A DNA stretch of 64,000 nt from Pontibacter burrus (GTDB lineage: Bacteria > Bacteroidota > Bacteroidia > Cytophagales > Hymenobacteraceae): the NCBI RefSeq assembly GCF_010686685.1, contig NZ_JAAGWD010000001.1, positions 806,001 through 870,000 of the forward strand, read 5' to 3'. Under the pieces are notes generated by a model, which was not told the DNA's origin, ran no database searches, and was given only the letters and a program-made list of their open reading frames with translations. Positions 1 through 8,342 of this stretch are shown one piece after another. The position numbers and the translations under genes were made by a program. Position 1 is the first letter of the stretch. Every line of letters begins with the position of its first letter.

Positions 1-201
1 GTCAGCAGGAGTCTCTCCAAAACCTGGGAACAGCAGTACCATGCCAGCTGGCCTTCCTTTTTCAGGCTGAATAACCAAGGTATAGTTACGGGCAGTATCA
101 GCTATAGCAGCAGTATAAAAGCGTTCTGTTTTCTGTGCCGTTGCCGTTGTTATAGTTGCAAGCAAGCAAAGCATTAGCAGCCACCGGAGGGATAGATTCA
201 T
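1..201 (-). CDS. Secreted alpha/beta hydrolase, N-terminal part (runs off the left edge)
   Basis: Only the first 67 codons lie in the window. The start codon is at 199-201 on the minus strand. Residues 1-22 form a signal peptide with a hydrophobic core (LLMLCLLATI) ending near TATAQ. The segment around residues 53-65 (MVLLFPGFGETP) looks like the first core strand and oxyanion-hole loop of an alpha/beta hydrolase, so a periplasmic esterase or peptidase is likely. The catalytic residues are outside the window and the substrate is unknown. The Ldh-type gene starting at 1298 lies upstream on the same strand, 29 nt away, so co-transcription is possible. The assignment rests on one short motif. 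Confidence 0.55.
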   Translation of the reverse strand, partial: MNLSLRWLLMLCLLATITTATAQKTERFYTAAIADTARNYTLVIQPEKGRPAGMVLLFPGFGETPAD

Positions 202-230
202 GGCTTTATAGTTGGTGCTATAGTTTTAGT

Positions 231-1298
231 TTAAAACTTAATGCCAAGCTTCTTACCTAACTTCTCCAAATCTTCGGCCACAGGGTCCAGCAACGGAATA
301 CCTTCTTTGAGTCGGATTTCGGTCATTTCTCGTTCCGGGTCGCCGGGGATAAGCACAGCCTTCTCGCCTTTTTTGGTTTTGGCAGCTCTGAAGGTTTCTA
401 TCCAGCGGTCCATGTTCTCTTTAAATTCATCGGCAGGGCGGAAGGCATCAATACGCATCGCTCCCAAAAAGTGGCCTATTCCTTTCCCAACCGGATCGGC
501 AGGCGGGTTAAGGAACGCTACAAACGGCGGCACCCACGGGCCATAGTTTGCACCCGACAGCACAGCCGAGAAAATATCAACTATAGATGCCAGTGCATAT
601 CCTTTGTGACTGCCGTGTGTCAGGTCTGAGCCGAGCGGGAGCAAAGCGCCACCGTCTTTCAGTTCATTGGCATTATCGGTATCATCGCCCTCGGCGGTTT
701 GAATCCAGCCAACAGGTGCTTTTTTATTTTTGCGCTGCAGTATCTCCAGTTTACCGTTAGCGGCCGATGCCGTGGCAAAGTCGGCTACAAAAGGTGGTTG
801 TTTATGAGTTGGTACAGCTACAGCGATCGGGTTGGTGCCAAGCATGCGGTCTACAGAGTGCGTCGGGGCAACCAGTGGGCTGGCGTTAGTCATGGCTAGT
901 CCAATCATATCGGAGCTCAGTGCTTCCATGGCGTGGTAACCGGCAATACCAAAATGGTTGGAGTTACGCACCGATACCCAGCCCGTACCTACTTTCTCTG
1001 CTTTCTCAATGGCAATATCCATGGCCTTAGGTGCAATTACCAAACCTAAACCACCATCGCCGTCTACCGTGGCAGTGCTTGGCGTTTCGTGCACAATCTG
1101 CATATTGGGGTTTGGGTTGATGCGGCCAGCTTCCCACAGGCGAACATAGCCACTCAAACGGGCCACGCCATGCGAGTCTACACCGCGCAAATCGGCTTCC
1201 AGTAAAACTTCGGCTGCAAGCTTGGCATCTTTGGGCGGGCAGCCGATAGCTAAAAATATTTCGTTCGTGAAATCGAACAAGTGACGATAGGTATACAT
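231..1298 (-). CDS. Ldh family (malate/L-lactate dehydrogenase type) oxidoreductase
   Basis: This 355-residue protein is the usual length of the Ldh2/MdhC/YlbC family of NAD(P)-dependent 2-hydroxyacid dehydrogenases, which are not related to classical Rossmann-fold LDH. Visible family motifs are DSHG at 41-44 (with the conserved His), NSNHFG at 112-117, GTNPIA at 154-159 and HKGYALA near 230. There is no signal peptide, so it is cytosolic. Substrate could be malate, lactate, ureidoglycolate or another 2-oxo/hydroxy acid; the sequence does not decide this. It is followed 29 nt downstream by a secreted hydrolase gene on the same strand. Confidence 0.85.
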   Translation of the reverse strand: MYTYRHLFDFTNEIFLAIGCPPKDAKLAAEVLLEADLRGVDSHGVARLSGYVRLWEAGRINPNPNMQIVHETPSTATVDGDGGLGLVIAPKAMDIAIEKAEKVGTGWVSVRNSNHFGIAGYHAMEALSSDMIGLAMTNASPLVAPTHSVDRMLGTNPIAVAVPTHKQPPFVADFATASAANGKLEILQRKNKKAPVGWIQTAEGDDTDNANELKDGGALLPLGSDLTHGSHKGYALASIVDIFSAVLSGANYGPWVPPFVAFLNPPADPVGKGIGHFLGAMRIDAFRPADEFKENMDRWIETFRAAKTKKGEKAVLIPGDPEREMTEIRLKEGIPLLDPVAEDLEKLGKKLGIKF

Positions 1299-1504
1299 GA
1301 ATTCTGAGTTGCGATAATCAAACGTGGCAAATTACTAAATTCTGTTGCCAAACACTCAGTAAAATCTGTGTTTATAGTTGTAGCACACAGTACTATAGTT
1401 GCGTGGTGGCCTGCAAGTATGTATTTTTTTATATACTTTTAAGCCGGCTTAAGATTGTGGAACAGATTTTGTTTTCTGCACCTTAGGCTAATGATATTCT
1501 TTCT

Positions 1505-3898
1505 ATGATACGAGCTATACTTTCTGTTTTCTTATTGTTTGCCGCTGTTGCAGTTCAGGCGCAGACTAAACTCATTTTTGAAGAAACTACCCCGGAAGCG
1601 TACCTGATGAAGTATAGCACCACGGGAGGTAGTAGCCAGACATACCTGAACACGCTTATAAATCTCCTGAAGGAAGGGGATGTGAAAAAGAACGGTGGCC
1701 GACCCTCAGCACGCACTCCGGAGTTTGTGGTACGCATGGAGCAGCAGGCCCGAATTGCTGATGCCGGCGACAAACTGCAACTGAAAGTACAGCTCAGCAA
1801 GATCAGCGTAAACAGCGATGTTTCTTACAAAGGCTTTGGTGTAGAGGATGTGCTGCTGCCGGAAATGCTGAACGTGAAAGTGAAACTGCTTGACGGCAAA
1901 AAGAAAGAGCTTCAGACATTTAACCTGACCAACATCCCTTTTAAAAAAGAAGGCTTTACCCTGCTGGATGTAACCATACCTGATACCACCAAAACTGCCC
2001 CAAACTATAGTTTAGTGGTGGAAGCCAAGGGATTGAACTATACAGCTGCCAGCGTAAGTAAATTCAGAAATTACCTGGGTCTGATTGGTGATTATTATGC
2101 AGCCGATGCAACTATAACTCGTGCGCTTCAGGATATCAACCTTATTCAGCCGGAAGATGTAGACCGCATCAGTCAGCATAACCACAACCTGCGACAGATG
2201 GAGGATATGTACAAGCGCCTGAAAGAGCAGAATTATAAAGAGAAACTGAACCTGCGCCTGTACGACCCGCAACGCCTCGACCAGAAAATGACTGACCTGA
2301 ACCGCCTGATGCAGGAACGCCGCCGTGCCGTAGACTATGCGCTCAGCACTATGGATCTGCAGTTCTTTAACAAAGGGATGAGCCTGGTTGCAAACGGGAA
2401 CACCAATGCTGCACGGTCTTATTTTGAGAAATCGCTTGGGGTGAACGCTAAATTTGCTCCATCGCACCTGCAGCTGGCCCGCCTGGATTTTATAAACGGC
2501 TACCTGAACGAAGCCACTGCCCGCATACTGGATGTACTTACCCGCATGCGCATTGACCCGGAAACCCGCCAGATGCTGCAGGTACTTGCGCACGATATTT
2601 ATGGTGCCCACATGAGCCAGGGCCATAACCTGACAAACCGCGGCGATTACAATGCAGCGCTGCATGCTTTTGGCTCTGCACGTGAGCTATGTAAAACAGT
2701 AAGTGGTTTAGGTTGTAACATGCCTGCCCTGCGCGATGGTGAAGGCCGTGCTGCCAATGGCATTTACCGAAACATTATTGCTGAAGGAAAGCGCGAGCTA
2801 ACCCGTAACAACATAGCGCAGGCAGATAGATTAGCAGAGGAGGCACTACGCTTCCAGAGTGATTACAGAGATGTGCTGCCACAGCCAACTGAAGCCATTG
2901 AACTACAGAACCAGGTAAAATACACCTATTATGTTGAGCATATTGACAAAGGAAAAAGCTACCTGAATAGTAAGAACTATGGTGCTGCTTTAAGTCAGTT
3001 TGATGCTGCGCTGGACCTGGAGGCTGCCTATAGTTTCAGAGAGATTCCGGAACTGGATGCGCTGGCTAAGCGTGCTGCCAAACCGGTGCTGCTGGCCGAG
3101 CTACAGACCGGCTACGAGCAGGCAATGCGCAACCAGTTAGTCGATGCACGCGCCTTGGCCTCAAAAGCAATTGCCATGCAGGGCCGTTACGGGCTGGATA
3201 AAGATGCCGAAGTGATTAGCAAATATAACCTGCTCCGCGACCGCATTGTAACCCAGGAATGCCAGAATGCACAGTACGCTTACGATGAGCACGTACAAAA
3301 CGCAAAACAGCTGGCCCGCAACAAACAATACCTGGCCGCCGACAAAGCTTATCTGTCAGCACTTGGTGTAGCTTCCGATAACACCATCTGCCAGCTCGCC
3401 GACTTTACAGCAAAAGATGGTCGTGAAGCCATATTACCAGCGGTGCGTTACCAGCAAATGTTGGAAGATGTGAATCGTTTTGTAGCAAGTGGCAGGTACA
3501 CCGAAGCGTTGCAAACTTACAACCAGGCCGAGAAGCACTATAAGGCCTACGAAGTAAACCGTTTTGGCCTGAACCATATTTCGCTTTACAACTACGCCCA
3601 CGAAACGACAAAGCTGCCCTTCACAGCTGAAGTGGTGCAATATTATGCCAGCCTGGGTGAAGAAGAAGTTGCCATCAGTTTGTTAACTATCTTACTGCAG
3701 AAGGATTACAAGAACCGAAAAACAAAGAGTGTACAGGAGCAACTGGGCAAGCAGCTCGCCGCTCAGGATGTACAGCTAGGTCTTAAAGATGCTGCATCAG
3801 CCCTGGCCATGAAGCATACTAATAATAACCGCGACCTGAAGAAGCTGCGTAAAGCTTATGAGAAAGAAAGGAAGCGTTTAGCGAAAGCAAAAGTTTAA
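1505..3898 (+). CDS. Secreted TPR-repeat protein
   Basis: This is a 797-residue protein with a signal peptide (residues 1-19, cut after AVQAQ). The middle and C-terminal parts carry helical repeat signatures of tetratricopeptide type, for example AARSYFEKSLGVNAKFAPSH near residue 300 and YGAALSQFDAALDLEAAY near 495. Residues 30-180 look beta-rich, possibly a C2-like or Ig-like domain. The C-terminus is strongly basic (KKLRKAYEKERKRLAKAKV). It stands alone; no operon partner is evident. Secreted TPR proteins of this size in Bacteroidota are generally scaffolds of envelope complexes, but no specific role can be given. A perfect 11-bp hairpin lies directly after the stop codon. Confidence 0.75.
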   Translation: MIRAILSVFLLFAAVAVQAQTKLIFEETTPEAYLMKYSTTGGSSQTYLNTLINLLKEGDVKKNGGRPSARTPEFVVRMEQQARIADAGDKLQLKVQLSKISVNSDVSYKGFGVEDVLLPEMLNVKVKLLDGKKKELQTFNLTNIPFKKEGFTLLDVTIPDTTKTAPNYSLVVEAKGLNYTAASVSKFRNYLGLIGDYYAADATITRALQDINLIQPEDVDRISQHNHNLRQMEDMYKRLKEQNYKEKLNLRLYDPQRLDQKMTDLNRLMQERRRAVDYALSTMDLQFFNKGMSLVANGNTNAARSYFEKSLGVNAKFAPSHLQLARLDFINGYLNEATARILDVLTRMRIDPETRQMLQVLAHDIYGAHMSQGHNLTNRGDYNAALHAFGSARELCKTVSGLGCNMPALRDGEGRAANGIYRNIIAEGKRELTRNNIAQADRLAEEALRFQSDYRDVLPQPTEAIELQNQVKYTYYVEHIDKGKSYLNSKNYGAALSQFDAALDLEAAYSFREIPELDALAKRAAKPVLLAELQTGYEQAMRNQLVDARALASKAIAMQGRYGLDKDAEVISKYNLLRDRIVTQECQNAQYAYDEHVQNAKQLARNKQYLAADKAYLSALGVASDNTICQLADFTAKDGREAILPAVRYQQMLEDVNRFVASGRYTEALQTYNQAEKHYKAYEVNRFGLNHISLYNYAHETTKLPFTAEVVQYYASLGEEEVAISLLTILLQKDYKNRKTKSVQEQLGKQLAAQDVQLGLKDAASALAMKHTNNNRDLKKLRKAYEKERKRLAKAKV

Positions 3899-3901
3899 AG
3901 T

Positions 3902-3932
3902 CACAAAGGCAGGAGAATATTCTGCCTTTGTG
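3902..3932 (+). terminator. Hairpin after the TPR gene
   Basis: The arms 3902-3912 and 3922-3932 form a perfect 11-bp stem with a 9-nt loop, four bases after the stop codon. The following sequence is T-rich with G interruptions rather than a clean T run, so it may be a terminator or an mRNA 3' end stabiliser. Confidence 0.55.
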
Positions 3933-4065
3933 GTTTGTGTGATACTTGGTTAGATGCCACCCTGGTTGATAGAGGATGCTATTGTTTCCATACTCTGGCA
4001 TTTCAAGCGAAGTCGAGAAATATATCTCAGGCTATAGTTGATGATATGCTAAATCTGGTGTTGGT

Positions 4066-4104
4066 CCAACCACCCCTAACCCCTCCTTATCCAAGTAGGG
4101 GAGC
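4066..4104 (-). repeat. C-rich/G-rich hairpin repeat, copy 1
   Basis: On the minus strand this reads as a CCCCTAC/GGAGGGG-type hairpin followed by TTAGGGGTGGTT. Same family as the copies at 8277, 14647, 26412, 37789, 58172 and 58331. Confidence 0.75.
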
Positions 4105-4140
4105 TTCTGCATCTACTATAGTTGGAGCTATGAGTTGACT

Positions 4141-4475
4141 ATAGTTGCTACTTGCTACAAGCAGTTTATGCTATAGTTAGCTGTTATCCTGGGAGTTTTA
4201 CCAGCCTACAGTTGCTATAGATGCTTTGGTGCGCTCACGGCGGGGGTAGGGGCCCTCTTTAAGCGGGGCCTCGTCCTGGGCATTGCGCGGTGAACATTTC
4301 CTTTGCTCGTGCCTCGCAATACCTACGGTACCAAAAAACTACAAGGCGCTCAACCCAAAGACTGAGATCAATTCGATAGCTATAGTTCTAATTGTTTTAA
4401 TAACTATAGTTGCTTGGCCTTTCCGTGGTTGTAATTCCTTGGGGCAGGCTGCGACCTGTCCGCTCTTGGTCTGTA
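4141..4475 (-). repeat. Long dispersed repeat element, copy A
   Basis: Read on the minus strand, this segment aligns over its whole length with the plus strand of about 58394-58716. Shared blocks in the same order include GCAGCCTGCCCC, ACCACGGAAAGGC, CAGTCTTTGGGTTGAGCGCC, GCCGTGAGCGCA, CTCCCAGGATA and GCTTGTA. Several CTATAG motifs fall at equivalent positions in both copies. The middle part is the most divergent. No conserved reading frame was seen. Confidence 0.8.
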
Positions 4476-4513
4476 ACTAAAGAACAATAGTTCTTGCTTA
4501 AGCTATAGCAGAA

Positions 4514-4545
4514 TACTCCCCTCTTGGGAGGGGAGGGTTAATTCC
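4514..4545 (+). repeat. C-rich/G-rich hairpin repeat, copy 2
   Basis: TCCCCTC, TT, GGGAGGGG hairpin followed by AGGGTTAATT. Confidence 0.75.
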
Positions 4546-4588
4546 TAACTATAGAACTATAGTCTAAATTATAGCAATAGCCGTATAG

Positions 4589-4614
4589 ACCCCCTTCGAA
4601 GGGGGGAGGGGGAT
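4589..4614 (+). repeat. C-rich/G-rich hairpin repeat, copy 3
   Basis: CCCCCTTCGAAGGGGGG hairpin with the self-complementary centre TTCGAA, followed by AGGGGGATGA. It is the most symmetrical and divergent member of the set. Confidence 0.7.
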
Positions 4615-4663
4615 GACTAACACCAACTATAGAACAATAGCAAAAGCTAACGCAAATCGCCCG

Positions 4664-4686
4664 CAAGATCCTTTCAGGATGACAAA
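4664..4686 (+). repeat. Short dispersed repeat (CAAGATCCTTTCAGGATGAC type), copy 1
   Basis: Shares a continuous block of more than 20 bases with 14455-14477. The core ATCCTTTCAGGAT is an imperfect palindrome. Both copies lie in gene-free islands. Confidence 0.7.
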
Positions 4687-4774
4687 AAGAGAAAAGCACA
4701 CTATAGAACGGCAGGCTATAAACAATAATCTAATCCTGAAAATCCATTAATCCTGAAAATCCTGATTCAGACAG

Positions 4775-5710
4775 CTATTTCTTCAGCATCTGCTGCAACA
4801 CACCTTCTTTCAGCGCATACGACGATACCCGAATCTCTTGCAGCTTATAGTTTTCCAGTACAAAGTCTACAGCTATAGTTGCCAGTACGATCATATCTAC
4901 ACGCATTTCCAGCATGCCGGGGATGGCTAGGCGTTCGTCGTGGGTTTTGTGAAGCAGGTCTTTGTAGATACTATAGAAATCAGCTATCGCCAGTTTGGAA
5001 GCCGGCGGTATAGTTTGCTGGCGTGAGGTATCGCCTTTATGCAATGCATCTATGTCACAAAGTGTGTCGAAGGTGCCGGATGAACCTACGAGTATAGTTG
5101 GTTTATAGGTGGCTACGGCTTCGGTAAGGGGTTGTAGCTTTTCAGCTAAATAAGCTTTTTCGGCGGCTATACTTTCGGCGGGTATCGGATCGGCGGTAAA
5201 GAACTGGTCCATCAGGCGCTGGGCTCCGATTTCGAAGCTGCGTTTCCATAAGATTTCCCGGTTGTTGCAAAGGATAAACTCCACGCTGCCGCCGCCAATA
5301 TCCATGAGCAGGGCGGTTTGTTCGTCCAGCACGCCGGCGAAGCGCACACCGTAATAGATCAGTTCGGCTTCGCGGGCACCGTCTATTACTTCTACTTCAA
5401 TGTCGGTTTGCTTGTAGATATCCTTTACAAAATCGTCGCCGTTAGCTGCGTTGCGCACCATGCTGGTTGCCATGGCCCGAACCGTTTCAGCGCCATGTTC
5501 ATCAATCACCTTCCGGAAATCTTTCAGTGTTTTCAGGGCGCGCTCGTAGGCTTCAGGTGCAATGTTGCCGTTGCTGATGCCGCCCTGGCCTAAACGCACC
5601 GGTACTTTGGTTTTATACAGGTCGCGCAACTGCCCCTGCTCATTCACTTCCGTTACCAGCAAGTGAAATGTATTCGTACCCATATCGATCAGTGCAAGGC
5701 GGTTGTTCAT
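4775..5710 (-). CDS. Ppx/GppA family phosphatase
   Basis: The protein has 311 residues, matching the short two-lobe form of the family without the HD-type C-terminal extension of E. coli Ppx. The ASKHA-fold phosphate-binding loops are visible: DMGTNTFHLLV at 9-19 and MDIGGGSVEF at 136-145, with the GAREAELIY segment (111-119) that contains the catalytic-region glutamate. Family members hydrolyse polyphosphate chains or the pppGpp 5' phosphate; the short form does not reveal which. It is cytosolic and stands alone, separated by repeats from the gene before it. Confidence 0.85.
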   Translation of the reverse strand: MNNRLALIDMGTNTFHLLVTEVNEQGQLRDLYKTKVPVRLGQGGISNGNIAPEAYERALKTLKDFRKVIDEHGAETVRAMATSMVRNAANGDDFVKDIYKQTDIEVEVIDGAREAELIYYGVRFAGVLDEQTALLMDIGGGSVEFILCNNREILWKRSFEIGAQRLMDQFFTADPIPAESIAAEKAYLAEKLQPLTEAVATYKPTILVGSSGTFDTLCDIDALHKGDTSRQQTIPPASKLAIADFYSIYKDLLHKTHDERLAIPGMLEMRVDMIVLATIAVDFVLENYKLQEIRVSSYALKEGVLQQMLKK

Positions 5711-5759
5711 ATGTAGCTAAATATAGTTTTTAAAAGTGCAGTGTTAACTAATGGTTTTT

Positions 5760-6275
5760 TCACTTATTCTCTTTGAATAAGTAGATGTCATCAATAAAGC
5801 CTCTTCTGTTTGCAGTTAATTTAGTGATTCCAATAAGCAAACTATCGACCTTCATTGGATGAATACTTTTATTAACAATTAAGCTTGATACCTGTGAATC
5901 ATCTTCAAAGACTATGTCATTTAAAGAATCCAGAATTGTTTTTGCAATGTTGTCAACATCTACTTGTTTAAACCGACTTTCAGACATTGTAACACTTAAA
6001 ACAATTTCAACTTCGTAAGGCTTTTGGATTTTATTGTCTTCTCTAAAATAGCCTTTAGCGAGTTTCTGTATTAAATTCTTGAAATCTTGGATAGACTGGC
6101 TGTCAGGATTTTTAATATAGAAGTCCTTCAGGATTTCTTCACCACCATCATCATTAACTATAGCTACATTTATTGGCTTATACTTGTCTTGATTTGTCCG
6201 TACTTGCACTTTACCAAAATATCCAAACAGATAATCAAGCTTAGGATTTTGATGAAATATAACACTGTCTGACAT
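5760..6275 (-). CDS. RusA-family Holliday junction resolvase-like protein
   Basis: A 171-residue protein. Residues 106-129 match the catalytic region of RusA endonucleases: D-V-D-N (106-109), LD at 115-116 and the DDSQV block (125-129), which in RusA supply acidic metal-binding residues for cutting Holliday junctions. RusA is usually carried by prophages, but no phage gene is adjacent. The N-terminal ~85 residues are longer than in classic RusA (about 120 residues in total). The DNA is clearly AT-richer than its neighbours: bases 5761-5820 contain 19 G or C of 60. It nevertheless contains a CTATAG motif at 6158. It is probably acquired; host or defence function is unknown. Confidence 0.7.
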   Translation of the reverse strand: MSDSVIFHQNPKLDYLFGYFGKVQVRTNQDKYKPINVAIVNDDGGEEILKDFYIKNPDSQSIQDFKNLIQKLAKGYFREDNKIQKPYEVEIVLSVTMSESRFKQVDVDNIAKTILDSLNDIVFEDDSQVSSLIVNKSIHPMKVDSLLIGITKLTANRRGFIDDIYLFKENK

Positions 6276-6334
6276 AGGTGCGGCCTTTATAAAGTGTGGT
6301 TAACTAATCAATTTCAAATTTTAATTTATTAGTA

Positions 6335-7228
6335 TTACCTCCCCACCGAAGTAAACCTAAAGAAAGTACCCAAAGGCAATTTCCGTTCACCGCTATCGTG
6401 CAGGTATAGTTCGCCGAGCTCTTCGTTCTTCACCATCTCCCCAAACGTACCGCGCATCAGGTTGTCAAGTACCATCGCCGAGAAGCCCATCGAGTATAGG
6501 TTTATCAGCAGGAAATAATCGGTGCCGTCCAGCATTTCGCGGCAGAGCTTTATCATTTCGTTCAGTTCGTCTTCCAGTTGCCATTTTTCGCCGTTCGGGC
6601 CGCGACCGTAGCTTGGCGGGTCAAGTATAATGCCGTTATACTTGTTGCCACGTTTCACTTCGCGGCGGGCATATTTCATGGCATCTTCCACGATCCAGCG
6701 CACGTTGTCCAGGTTGCTGGCTTCCATGTTGTCGCGGGCCCAGAAGTTAACCTGCTTTATAGAGTCCAGGTGGGTTACGTCGGCACCGGCAGCTTTGGCA
6801 GCTAATGTGGCAGCACCGGTGTAGGCAAACATGTTCAGTACTTTGGGCTGCGGGGTTTTAAGCTTGCGGGTTGTGTCGTAAATAAATTTCCAGTTAGCAT
6901 CCTGCTCCGGAAACAGGCCCACGTGCTTAAACGACGACAAACCCAACCGGAAACGCAGCTTCAGTCCGTTATACTTATAGTTGATGAACCACTGCTCCGG
7001 CATTCCTTTCTTCAATTTCCACTGGCCTTTTTCCTGGCTGCCTTTGTCGCGGGTAAACACGGCGTTGGCCATACGCTGCCATTCCTGCTCGGGCAGGTGC
7101 TTATCCCAGATGGCCTGCGGCTCGGGGCGCGCTACGTAATACTGGCCAAAACGCTCCAGTTTTTCAAAGTTGCCACTATCCACTAATTCGTAATCGGCCC
7201 AGTTTTCTGTTGTAAGAAAGGAATACAT
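6335..7228 (-). CDS. RlmI-like class I SAM-dependent methyltransferase
   Basis: A 297-residue protein with the C-terminal methyltransferase domain of the COG1092 (RlmI/RlmK) family. The SAM-binding loop is FAYTGAAT at 134-141, and DPPSYG at 203-208 is the base-flipping/catalytic NPP(Y)-type motif. The family methylates cytosine C5 or guanine N2 of 23S rRNA. The N-terminal PUA domain of full-length RlmI is absent here; residues 1-120 are a shorter beta-rich segment. Substrate is therefore inferred only as an rRNA base or other nucleic acid. It is divergent from dapF, with 107 bases between the starts. Confidence 0.8.
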   Translation of the reverse strand: MYSFLTTENWADYELVDSGNFEKLERFGQYYVARPEPQAIWDKHLPEQEWQRMANAVFTRDKGSQEKGQWKLKKGMPEQWFINYKYNGLKLRFRLGLSSFKHVGLFPEQDANWKFIYDTTRKLKTPQPKVLNMFAYTGAATLAAKAAGADVTHLDSIKQVNFWARDNMEASNLDNVRWIVEDAMKYARREVKRGNKYNGIILDPPSYGRGPNGEKWQLEDELNEMIKLCREMLDGTDYFLLINLYSMGFSAMVLDNLMRGTFGEMVKNEELGELYLHDSGERKLPLGTFFRFTSVGR

Positions 7229-7235
7229 ATCTTTG
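7228..7235 (+). promoter_or_regulatory. Candidate -7 box for dapF
   Basis: TATCTTTG fits the Bacteroidota -7 consensus TAnnTTTG. It lies 100 bases upstream of the dapF start and overlaps the start codon of the divergent methyltransferase gene. No well-spaced TTG element at -33 was found. Confidence 0.35.
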
Positions 7236-7335
7236 TCGTTTATTTCAGGCGCAGCGCCTATAAGGTGGTAAAATTACGCATTATCTGCCACACCTTAATA
7301 GGGCACGAACCTGCAGTTTTAATTGTTTCAGATAC

Positions 7336-8112
7336 ATGGCAATCAGTTTTTACAAATACCAGGGCACCGGCAACGATTTCGTGATGATCGATAACCGGAA
7401 AATGACTTTCCCGGGCGAGAATGAAGCGTTGGTAAAACACCTTTGCGACCGCCGCGTGGGCGTTGGCGCCGATGGACTAATACTATTACAGGACCACCCG
7501 GACTACGATTTCGAGATGGTATACTACAATGCCGATGGCCGTGTAGGATCTATGTGCGGAAACGGAGCGCGCTGCACCGTACGTTTTGCCCGCCAACTAG
7601 GCGTGATAGAAGACGTAGCCTGCTTTTTAGCAGCTGACGGCGAGCACCAGGCCAGCGTAGAGCGCGACCTGATCCAGTTGAAAATGAACGACGTGCAGGG
7701 TGTGGAAAGAATTGGCAACGATTATTACCTGAATACCGGCTCGCCACACTACATTCGGTTTGTAGAGGATGTGCAAACTATAGATGTGTTTGAGGAAGGG
7801 CGCGCTATCCGTTACAACGACCGTTTTGCAGCAGAAGGTACCAACGTGAACTTTGTCCAGAAGTTAAGCGACAACGAGATTTTTGTGCGCACCTACGAAC
7901 GCGGTGTGGAAGACGAGACACTGTCGTGCGGAACAGGCGTAACTGCTGCGGCCTTAGTGGCAGGACTGGAAGGCATGCAGAGCCCGGTAAAAGTTAAAGT
8001 GCTGGGCGGCGAGCTGGAAGTAGCTTTCAAACAAACCGATGCAGATACCTTCAAATACATTTACCTGATCGGCCCGGCAAAGCCAGTTTTCAACGGTTCG
8101 GTTGCGGTTTAA
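7336..8112 (+). CDS. dapF: Diaminopimelate epimerase
   Basis: The 258-residue protein converts LL- to meso-diaminopimelate, for lysine and peptidoglycan synthesis. It shows both halves of the pseudo-symmetric fold. The two catalytic cysteines are Cys74 in CGNGARC (74-80) and Cys198 in SCGTG (197-201). The N-terminal TGNDFVMID (11-19) is also typical, as is the ERG loop before the second cysteine. It is monocistronic here: divergent from the methyltransferase and followed by a repeat-rich gap and a terminator. Confidence 0.95.
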   Translation: MAISFYKYQGTGNDFVMIDNRKMTFPGENEALVKHLCDRRVGVGADGLILLQDHPDYDFEMVYYNADGRVGSMCGNGARCTVRFARQLGVIEDVACFLAADGEHQASVERDLIQLKMNDVQGVERIGNDYYLNTGSPHYIRFVEDVQTIDVFEEGRAIRYNDRFAAEGTNVNFVQKLSDNEIFVRTYERGVEDETLSCGTGVTAAALVAGLEGMQSPVKVKVLGGELEVAFKQTDADTFKYIYLIGPAKPVFNGSVAV

Positions 8113-8126
8113 ACTATAGATAAGAT

Positions 8127-8210
8127 GCTGGTGCGAGCTTGCAGCTCGTACTCTTATTTAGGTACAAACTTAGCATCATTATAAAGCAAGGATTACAAAT
8201 CCGCGCCAGC
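8127..8210. repeat. REPIN-like 84-bp structured element
   Basis: The ends pair as a 9-bp outer stem with one G-T wobble: GCTGGTGCG at 8127-8135 against CGCGCCAGC at 8202-8210. Inside are two small hairpins: CGAGCT-TGC-AGCTCG (8134-8148) and GGATT-ACA-AATCC (8190-8202). A related half-element (GGCGCGGATTTGGG) occurs near 37617-37630. The architecture is that of an inverted pair of short palindromic repeats. Confidence 0.65.
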
Positions 8211-8276
8211 GAACAAAGCAACTGTAGAACTATAGCTCCAACTATAGCCTATAGCTCCAACTATAGCAAAAGCCTG

Positions 8277-8310
8277 AATCCCCTCCTGGGAGGGGAAGGG
8301 GTGGGTTAAA
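8277..8310 (+). repeat. C-rich/G-rich hairpin repeat, copy 4 (G-quadruplex capable)
   Basis: CCCCTCC-TGG-GAGGGG hairpin followed by AAGGGGTGGGTT. The G-rich part, GGGAGGGGAAGGGGTGGG, has four runs of at least three G separated by one or two bases, the pattern of a three-tier intramolecular quadruplex. Confidence 0.8.
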
Positions 8311-8342
8311 TACAGCATTAAACTTGGCTCCAACTATAAAAC

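Larger units (their letters stand above)
3899..4774. other. Repeat-mosaic intergenic island
   Basis: Apart from the terminal hairpin, no gene is supported in these 876 bases; short ORFs here have no family features and lie in repeats. The stretch holds about 12 CTATAG hexamers by hand count, three copies of the C-rich/G-rich hairpin repeat, one copy of a ~320-bp element whose inverted partner is at 58.4-58.7 kb, a copy of a CAAGATCCTTTCAGGATGACA repeat split at 4664-4686, and a tandem TAATCCTGAAAATCC pattern near 4731-4765. Confidence 0.8.

Noticed and set aside
2012..2665. 217-codon minus-strand frame within the TPR gene
   Set aside because: Composition (Val/His/Gln-rich) is that of an antisense shadow; the plus frame has a signal peptide and repeats over its full length.
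3935..4480. Two small plus-strand ORFs (67 and 65 codons) in the repeat island
   Set aside because: They are built of dispersed repeats, lack family features, and the inverted copy at 58.4-58.7 kb does not conserve either frame.
5760..6275. Prophage remnant around the RusA-like gene
   Set aside because: Flanking genes are ordinary chromosomal enzymes; no integrase, terminase or structural gene and no attachment repeats were seen.
7443..7747. Small overlapping frames within dapF
   Set aside because: Arg/Pro-rich shadows of a well-supported gene.
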